This document shows, in pieces, positions 58,828 through 64,000 of a stretch of 64,000 nt of DNA. The position numbers and the translations under genes were made by a program. Below the pieces are notes generated by a model. That model worked only from the letters and a program-made list of their open reading frames with translations. It did not search any database and was not told where the DNA came from. Source of the stretch: Advenella sp. FME57. GTDB taxonomy: Bacteria > Pseudomonadota > Gammaproteobacteria > Burkholderiales > Burkholderiaceae_B. Positions within the stretch are counted from its first letter, which is position 1. Every line of letters starts with the position of its first letter. The stretch lies in NCBI RefSeq assembly GCF_014897675.1, contig NZ_JABUXU010000019.1, forward strand, positions 1 to 64,000. The letters run 5' to 3'.

Positions 58828-59163
58828 ATGACATTGCTGTTAACCTGGGTCCTGCAGGCGCTGGCCCTGATGATTGTTGCCTATATTCTGCCTGGCATTA
58901 CTGTAACCAGCTTTGTATCTGCGCTTATTGCAGCTGTCATTCTGGGGCTGGTCAATACGGTTGTTTATCCCATTCTTGCCATTCTGACCCTGCCAATTAC
59001 CGTTGTTACGCTGGGGCTTTTCCTGTTGGTGCTTAACGTGCTGATGTTCTGGCTGGCCGGATCGGTATTCAATGGCTTCAAGGTGGATGGTTTCTGGTCG
59101 GCCGTCATTGGCGCCGTGCTGTATTCCATCATTTCTGCAATTTTGCTGAGTATTCTGAATTAA
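58828..59163 (+). CDS. phage-holin-4-like small membrane protein
   Basis: A 111-residue protein with four hydrophobic segments and almost no soluble part; it fits the family annotated as phage holin family 4. Signs include YILPGITVTSFVSALIAAVI, LGLVNTVVYPILAILTLP and FWSAVIGAVLYSIISAILL. No phage gene is near. It sits between ahcY and metF, as I recall for related Alcaligenaceae, so it is a chromosomal membrane protein, not a lysis protein. AAAGGAGAAG precedes the ATG. Function unknown. Confidence 0.85.
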   Translation: MTLLLTWVLQALALMIVAYILPGITVTSFVSALIAAVILGLVNTVVYPILAILTLPITVVTLGLFLLVLNVLMFWLAGSVFNGFKVDGFWSAVIGAVLYSIISAILLSILN

Positions 59164-59167
59164 CGTT

Positions 59168-60010
59168 ATGAGTTCTTTTTCCGACGAGGCATTCAGCCTG
59201 GAGTTTTTCCCGCCGCGCGATCAGGCATCGCGCGAGCGACTGGTAGGCACCGCCAAGCAGTTGATGGCGATGCATCCTCGTTATGTAAGTGTGACTTTCG
59301 GGGCAGGCGGTTCTACCCGGGATGGAACGGCCGAGACCGTCTCCATGTTCTCGCAACTCGGTTGTGAGGCTGCCCCGCACCTTTCCTGCATCGGTGCCAG
59401 CAGAGCATCGCTGATTCAATTGCTGGATCAGTACAAGGCCAAAGACATTCGTCGTATTGTGGCGTTGCGCGGCGATCTGCCCTCGGGCATGGGAGGCAAT
59501 GATTCAGAGTTGCCGTACGCGTCCGAGCTGGTCAGGCTTATTCGTGAACATTCGGGTGACTGGTTTCATGTCGAAGTAGCCGCCTATCCGGAAACGCACC
59601 CGCAAGCCGACAGCCCCGAGCATGATCTGAATAATTTTGTGACCAAGGTCAATGCCGGCGCCAACAGTGCGATTACGCAGTATTTTTTCAATGCCGATGC
59701 CTATTTCGATTTTATCGATCGTGCCGTGCAGCGTGGCGTCACAATTCCGATCGTGCCCGGAATCATGCCCATTACCAACCATACGCAGTTGCTGCGTTTT
59801 TCGCAAATGTGCGGTGCCGAAGTGCCGCGCTGGATTCGCCTGCGTCTGGCGCAATTTGGTGATGACAAGGCGTCGATTCGTGCCTTTGGCGCCGATGTCG
59901 TTACACAATTGTGCCAGAAGCTGATTGACGGTGGCGTGCCGGGCATTCATTTTTACACGCTCAATAATGCCGAAGCCACCCTGGCGATCTGGAAAAATCT
60001 GCGCTATTGA
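59168..60010 (+). CDS. metF: 5,10-methylenetetrahydrofolate reductase
   Basis: Makes 5-methyltetrahydrofolate for methionine synthesis, using FAD. The 280 residues form a TIM barrel with FSLEFFPPRDQASRERL at the start, VSVTFGAGGSTRDGT, ALRGDLP, EVAAYPETHPQA, and the FAD/folate block KVNAGANSAITQYFFNADAY and IPIVPGIMPITN. It is four bases from the holin-like gene, so they are co-transcribed. It closes the methyl cycle with metK and ahcY. Confidence 0.96.
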   Translation: MSSFSDEAFSLEFFPPRDQASRERLVGTAKQLMAMHPRYVSVTFGAGGSTRDGTAETVSMFSQLGCEAAPHLSCIGASRASLIQLLDQYKAKDIRRIVALRGDLPSGMGGNDSELPYASELVRLIREHSGDWFHVEVAAYPETHPQADSPEHDLNNFVTKVNAGANSAITQYFFNADAYFDFIDRAVQRGVTIPIVPGIMPITNHTQLLRFSQMCGAEVPRWIRLRLAQFGDDKASIRAFGADVVTQLCQKLIDGGVPGIHFYTLNNAEATLAIWKNLRY

Positions 60011-60425
60011 GTTTGCGGATAATCCGAAGCCTTTAAAAAGGTGCTCATCTTTTTCCGACCTGATTAGATTGCCGGGGGTTGCGGTCTGGTCACTGTCTCT
60101 TTAATAGAAAGAGACAGAAAAATAATTAAAATTAATTACAACAATGAAAATGGCTGCCTGTGTTTTATAAAATTTTTCTGGCTAATAAAATGAACAAGAG
60201 AAAGAATATTATGGCAATAATAAAGCCAATATACGAATAAGGTGCTGGCAAAAAGAGTGCTATTGCGACTATTAGTAAAGCGTGAGCACCCCCGCCGGGG
60301 GCACATAATTTGTGGTTCAGGCATTGGCTATTTTCCCAGCCATTTTATAGCAGTTATGGAAGTGGATTTGGTACCCCACGTCTGGGGTGATGCGACTGCC
60401 CCAAACGTGTTGTGTCGCTATAGCA
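60011..60425. other. intergenic region between metF and the liv-type operon
   Basis: About 415 AT-rich bases. A perfect 10-bp hairpin (CTGTCTCTTT, loop AATAG, AAAGAGACAG) lies at 60093-60117, 80 bases after the metF stop, with A-rich and not T-rich sequence behind it. A short GC hairpin (CCCCC-GCC-GGGGG) lies near 60287-60300. The small open frame at 60136-60324 on the minus strand has no recognisable product. A clear terminator for the convergent liv genes was not found. Confidence 0.4.
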
Positions 60426-61670
60426 TTAGCGTTTTGGTCGTTTCATGTCGCAAGTGGTGGGCAATTGCGCTTCGGCAGCCGGAATGACTTCCTCTGTGCG
60501 CCAACCAAAGCCAGTGCCTTCCTGCTCAAGCTGCACATTAGTGTCATTGGTTTTGGACCATGTTGCTACATACAAAGCCTGCTGTAGTTGATGGTCAGAA
60601 GCGCGCATTTTGATTTTTCCATTAAGGCTATCGAGCTCCATGTCTTCCAGGGCAAATGCCACGTCAACTGGATTGGTGGAACCCGTTTCTTTCATTGCCT
60701 TTGAAAGAAGCGCCACACCGGAATAAGCCTGCAGCCAGGTCAGGTCATCGTTATGCTTTTCTTTAAAGCCTTCGACCAGGTCCCTGCCTTTATAGCTTTC
60801 GTTATTAACGTTCCATACACCCACGTATTTGACACGCTCAAGACCGCTTTCGCCCATGGCTGTCGGCGAGCCTTTTAGCACGGCGTAGTATGTGTAGAAG
60901 TTTGCCTCAAGCCCAGAAGCACGTGCCGCCTTAATCAACAGTGCCAGGTCAGAGCCCCAGTTGCCTGTAATGATGGTGTCCGCGCCAGATGCTTTGATTT
61001 TGGCTATGTAAGGTGCGAAGTCCTTTACTTCACCAATTGGGTGCAAGTCATCGCCAACAATTTCTACATCGGGACGCTTTTGAGCAAGCATTGCCTTGGC
61101 GGCCTTACTGACAGCGCGCCCAAAGGCATAGTTTTGACCAATCACATACACTTTTTTAACCTCTTGGTTTTTGGCCAAGTGGTTAACCAGAGCTTGCATT
61201 TTCATGTCGGAATTAGAATCGACACTAAACTGCCAGAAGCTGCATTTGTTGTTAGTGAGTTCTGGATCGATCGCACCATGGTTAATGAATAAGACTTCCT
61301 TGCCAGGGTTGCGCGCGTTATGTTTGTTGATCGCCTCAACCAAGCCAAATGCGACCCCAGATCCATTCGCTTGAGCAACATAACGGTAGCCTTGGTCAAT
61401 GGCTCGCTTAAGCTGGCTTAGGCTGTCCTGTACACCTGCTTTGTTATCGAAACCGACGAACTCTAGTGTGTGCTCACCGGCCCATTTTTCCTTGTTGGCG
61501 ATGTCGCCAATATACTGCCATGTACGCATCTGGTTTTCGCCTAATGCCGCGAATGATCCGGATAATGGGTCGATGAGCGCAACCTTGACGTTGTCAGCAT
61601 GGGCCAAACCTGCAAATAGGCCTATCGTTAGTGCTATAGCGCTTAGTTTGAGTTGTGTTTTTTGCTTCAT
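60426..61670 (-). CDS. branched-chain amino acid/amide-type ABC transporter substrate-binding protein
   Basis: Periplasmic receptor of a HAAT-type importer. The 414 residues start with a Sec signal peptide (KLSAIALTIGLFAGLAHA) and have the type I periplasmic binding fold of LivK-like proteins: VKVALIDPLSGSFAALGENQ, a region GYRYVAQANGSGVAFGLVEAI, and VYVIGQNYAFGRAVSKAA. Ligand unknown: branched-chain amino acids, amides, urea and aromatic acids are all possible in this family. Last gene of the operon, 36 bases behind livF. Confidence 0.88.
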   Translation of the reverse strand: MKQKTQLKLSAIALTIGLFAGLAHADNVKVALIDPLSGSFAALGENQMRTWQYIGDIANKEKWAGEHTLEFVGFDNKAGVQDSLSQLKRAIDQGYRYVAQANGSGVAFGLVEAINKHNARNPGKEVLFINHGAIDPELTNNKCSFWQFSVDSNSDMKMQALVNHLAKNQEVKKVYVIGQNYAFGRAVSKAAKAMLAQKRPDVEIVGDDLHPIGEVKDFAPYIAKIKASGADTIITGNWGSDLALLIKAARASGLEANFYTYYAVLKGSPTAMGESGLERVKYVGVWNVNNESYKGRDLVEGFKEKHNDDLTWLQAYSGVALLSKAMKETGSTNPVDVAFALEDMELDSLNGKIKMRASDHQLQQALYVATWSKTNDTNVQLEQEGTGFGWRTEEVIPAAEAQLPTTCDMKRPKR

Positions 61671-61706
61671 TTTGTCTCCTTCCTGTATTAGTTACAAGTA
61701 CAAACG

Positions 61707-62405
61707 TTAAACCTCCAGCCAGTCTCTGCGCACTTCCTGTGCATTGGACAGATCGTCGGGGGCTCCTTCAAAAACGATAGTTCCGTGGCCCATTACATAA
61801 AGCCTTTGGGAAATATCGAGTGCAATTGCCAGCTTTTGCTCTACTAGCAAAACTGCTACGCCACGCTGACGAAGTACGTCAAGGTATTCGGCTACTTGAT
61901 CAACAATTAGTGGGGCAAGCCCTTCTGTGGGCTCGTCAATCATGATCAGTTTAGGGTCGCCAATTAACGACCGGCACAGCGTTAGCATTTGCTGCTCACC
62001 GCCCGATATTACCCCAGCGGATGTATTTCTACGTTCTTTCAGGCGCGGGAACATGTTGTACATATCTTCCATGCTCCATTGCGAACGCTTGCCACGCTGC
62101 TGCCCTAGCAGTAGATTTTGCTCTACCGTTAGAGATGGAAAAATATCGCGAGTTTCCGGTACGTACCCCAAGCCTTGCAACGCTATTTCGTGGGTTCGCA
62201 TGCCGGTGATTTCTTTGCCATCAAATACTACTGATCCGGCCGACTGCACCAACCCCATCACCGCCTTAATCGTCGTTGATCGACCGACACCATTGCGACC
62301 CAGCAGGCTGACAATTTCGCCGGCGTTTACATGCAGATCAACGCCTTGAAGCACATGGCTTTTTCCGTAATAGGCGTGTAGCCCTGAAATCTCAAGCAAC
62401 GCCAT
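61707..62405 (-). CDS. livF: ABC transporter ATPase LivF-like, Walker A lysine replaced
   Basis: One of two ATPases of the importer: 232 residues. The Q-loop region, signature VISGGEQQMLTLCRSL, Walker B LIMIDEPTEGLAP and a switch region are in place. The P-loop reads GRNGVGRSTT: the lysine that binds ATP phosphates is Arg (codon CGA near 62282). In most ATPases this change is damaging; here the partner LivG has a normal P-loop, so one of the two ATP sites may be degenerate. It overlaps livG by 14 bases. Confidence 0.9.
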   Translation of the reverse strand: MALLEISGLHAYYGKSHVLQGVDLHVNAGEIVSLLGRNGVGRSTTIKAVMGLVQSAGSVVFDGKEITGMRTHEIALQGLGYVPETRDIFPSLTVEQNLLLGQQRGKRSQWSMEDMYNMFPRLKERRNTSAGVISGGEQQMLTLCRSLIGDPKLIMIDEPTEGLAPLIVDQVAEYLDVLRQRGVAVLLVEQKLAIALDISQRLYVMGHGTIVFEGAPDDLSNAQEVRRDWLEV

Positions 62406-63174
62406 CTTTCACCTCTTTTTGCTGATCTTTTGAAACGCCTAGATAAGCCTCTTGTACGCTGACATTGGAACGAATATTTTCTGGTGTGTCACAGGCTATT
62501 ACCTGCCCGTACACCACCACCGCAACACGATCAGCCAACCCAAACACAACCCCCATGTCGTGTTCGACCATTAAAAGTGTTTTGTTGATGGTGACCGTTT
62601 TAATCAGCTCAATGGCTGCGTCACTTTCGCCACGGCTCATGCCTGCGGTTGGTTCATCCAGCAAGATAGTGCTGCTTCCGCCCGCGACGGCGATGCCAAT
62701 TTCCAGCGTACGTTGTTCGGCATAGGTAAGCAAATTGACGGCGATATCGCGCCGCGACTCCAGCCCAATAAGCTCCAGCACTTCCTGCGCGCGTTCGTGC
62801 AGCGGCCTGAGCTGACTGATGTGCTGCCAAAACGTATAGCGATAGCCCTTGGACCACATGCAAGCCGATAGTATGTTTTCGTAGACCGACTGGCGATGAA
62901 ACAGGTTAGTAATCTGAAAACTACGGCTTAGCCCACTTCGATATATTTGCTGTGCATTTTGGTCGTCTATCTGTTTACCGTCAAACCATATCTGGCCAGA
63001 GCTAATAGGCAAGCGCCCAGAAATAAGATGGAACAAGGTGGATTTGCCGGCGCCGTTAGGTCCAATCACGGCTAGCCTTTCACCGCTATTTACAGCCAGA
63101 TCCACCCCTCGGATTATCTCGGTTTTGCCAAACTGTTTGCGCACATCTTTTAGTTCAAGAATGGTGTTTGTCAT
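62392..63174 (-). CDS. livG: ABC transporter ATPase LivG-like
   Basis: The second ATPase: 260 residues with a normal Walker A GPNGAGKST, the LivG-type insert (SRSFQITNLFHRQSVYENIL), signature-like region LLTYAEQRTLEIGIAVA where most family members read LSYGEQR, Walker B TILLDEPTAGM and MVEHDMGVV switch. The signature differs from LSGGQ as is usual in LivG. It overlaps livM and livF by short stretches (20 and 14 bases), which points to tight coupling. Confidence 0.9.
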   Translation of the reverse strand: MTNTILELKDVRKQFGKTEIIRGVDLAVNSGERLAVIGPNGAGKSTLFHLISGRLPISSGQIWFDGKQIDDQNAQQIYRSGLSRSFQITNLFHRQSVYENILSACMWSKGYRYTFWQHISQLRPLHERAQEVLELIGLESRRDIAVNLLTYAEQRTLEIGIAVAGGSSTILLDEPTAGMSRGESDAAIELIKTVTINKTLLMVEHDMGVVFGLADRVAVVVYGQVIACDTPENIRSNVSVQEAYLGVSKDQQKEVKDGVA

Positions 63175-64000
63175 TGCAGTCCCCCTGAGGCTCGGGTTTG
63201 TCTACGGCTAATCGTTCAAGTAATGCACGCCCCGCAGGCTTGATGGTTAGCATCCCAGCCAGCAAAATCACAGCACCAACAGCCCACGCCACGAAGCTTT
63301 GGTGGTTTAGGAGCAGCCCAAACAGTGGCATGGGGTCCGATGTGCCCGTAGCCCGGTGATACATAAGTTCGATCAAGGTAATGACGCCAACCAATAGCAG
63401 CAATGCGCTTAGCGTCAGGCGCAGGAGCGATAGGTACTGCCGTTGAGCTAGAGTTTGACGCAAAACGTCCAGGCCCGGCTTTAAAAGACTGCTGATACCC
63501 CCGGGTGCATAAACCACCACCAGCATAAACACGAGCCCCAAATATATTTGCCAGCCAGCTGTGTAGTCTGGCAAGAATTTGGTCAGCATGATCCCGACAA
63601 GGGCGCCCAGCATGGGGCCTATGAAGGTACCTGTGCCGCCAATGAATGTGAACAGCAATACGGCGCCGGACTCATGCAGGCTAAGTATCTCGTCTGTGGC
63701 GATTTCGAAGTTGATTGCCATCAAGGCGCCACCTATGCCTGCAAATAACCCAGATATCATCAGCGCCATGTAGCGCAGCAAATGTGGGTCGAACCCAATA
63801 AATGAGATGCGCTCTTCGTTGTCACGCACACCGTTTAGCAGGCGTCCCAATGGGGTTCTGGTTAAAAAGAATGTTGCCATCACACATATGAATAGCCACG
63901 CAGCGGCCAGATAATAGACTTGAATTTGTGGTCCGAAGTCCCAATCGAACAAATAGTTCCCGTATACCCGGTTGGTGGAAACGCCACCCTCACCACCGAA
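63155..64000 (-). CDS. livM: ABC transporter permease LivM-like (N-terminus beyond window)
   Basis: Membrane subunit of the importer, cut by the window edge; the frame stays open to base 64000, so at least 281 codons are present and the start lies outside. Several hydrophobic helices are visible, with the LivM core TPLGRLLNGVRDNEERISFIG, FAGIGGALMAI and FTFIGGTGTFIGPMLGALVG. The C-terminal about 60 residues after the core are longer than usual and contain two more hydrophobic segments (LLLLVGVITLIEL and FVAWAVGAVILLAGMLTI). The livH permease is expected upstream. Confidence 0.9.
   Translation of the reverse strand, partial: FGGEGGVSTNRVYGNYLFDWDFGPQIQVYYLAAAWLFICVMATFFLTRTPLGRLLNGVRDNEERISFIGFDPHLLRYMALMISGLFAGIGGALMAINFEIATDEILSLHESGAVLLFTFIGGTGTFIGPMLGALVGIMLTKFLPDYTAGWQIYLGLVFMLVVVYAPGGISSLLKPGLDVLRQTLAQRQYLSLLRLTLSALLLLVGVITLIELMYHRATGTSDPMPLFGLLLNHQSFVAWAVGAVILLAGMLTIKPAGRALLERLAVDKPEPQGDCNDKHHS

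Noticed and set aside
58640-58831. 63-codon frame between ahcY and the holin-like gene
   Set aside because: Its end is formed by the tandem repeat; it overlaps the next start and lacks a ribosome-binding site.
60093-60117. Terminator of metF
   Set aside because: A perfect hairpin, but followed by A-rich rather than T-rich sequence on both strands, so intrinsic termination is not supported.

Overview
The window reads as chromosome from a betaproteobacterium of the order Burkholderiales, most likely family Alcaligenaceae. The basis is gene order: gltBD, mlaFEDAC, an ABC pair, ibaG, murA, the his operon, tatABC, a degS-type protease, petABC, sspAB, and separately dapF, DUF484 and xerC, follow each other as I remember them in Bordetella and relatives. 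The apparent GC content is moderate, which suggests a genus such as Advenella; that genus call is inference only. Coding density is high and most genes are housekeeping.

Layout. 0.1-2.5 kb is an accessory strip with a flavin monooxygenase, a TetR regulator with its promoter and operator, and a decayed IS3-family transposase tail. 2.5-11 kb holds rpoH behind a perfect CIRCE element, fghA, a RAYT-like protein that has lost its catalytic residues, an LtaS/MdoB-type sulfatase-fold enzyme beside glpK, and dbpA. 11.2-17.6 kb is gltBD, ended by a strong terminator. 17.6-30.6 kb is the mla lipid-transport cluster (no mlaB), an ABC exporter, ibaG, murA and a histidine operon without hisC. 30.6-40.4 kb carries tatABC, the periplasmic protease, a Nif3 protein, mscL, petABC, sspAB and tRNA-Thr.

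40.4-46 kb holds a cobalamin adenosyltransferase, a HigA antitoxin whose toxin gene higB is broken by one in-frame stop, a CusF-like periplasmic protein, hslVU, a DksA with only one of four zinc cysteines, and a CobW-family GTPase with a His-rich segment. 46.4-49.3 kb is a zinc module (zur, a candidate Zur operator, a small membrane protein, znuC, znuB) with no znuA. 49.3-52.8 kb is xerC, DUF484, dapF and an LpxL-type acyltransferase.

53.0-55.0 kb is an accessory cassette: two small multidrug resistance (SMR) subunits, a nucleoside/guanine-type deaminase and a MarR regulator. The palindrome TGCATG-N2-CATGCA lies in both the cassette promoter and the marR promoter, so the four genes look like one self-regulated unit. 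This is the best candidate here for an undescribed system. 55.8-60.0 kb is a methionine-cycle block: metK, an S-adenosylhomocysteine riboswitch, ahcY, a holin-like membrane protein and metF. The last 3.6 kb, on the minus strand, is a branched-chain amino acid/amide type ABC transporter (livM partial, livG, livF, livK).
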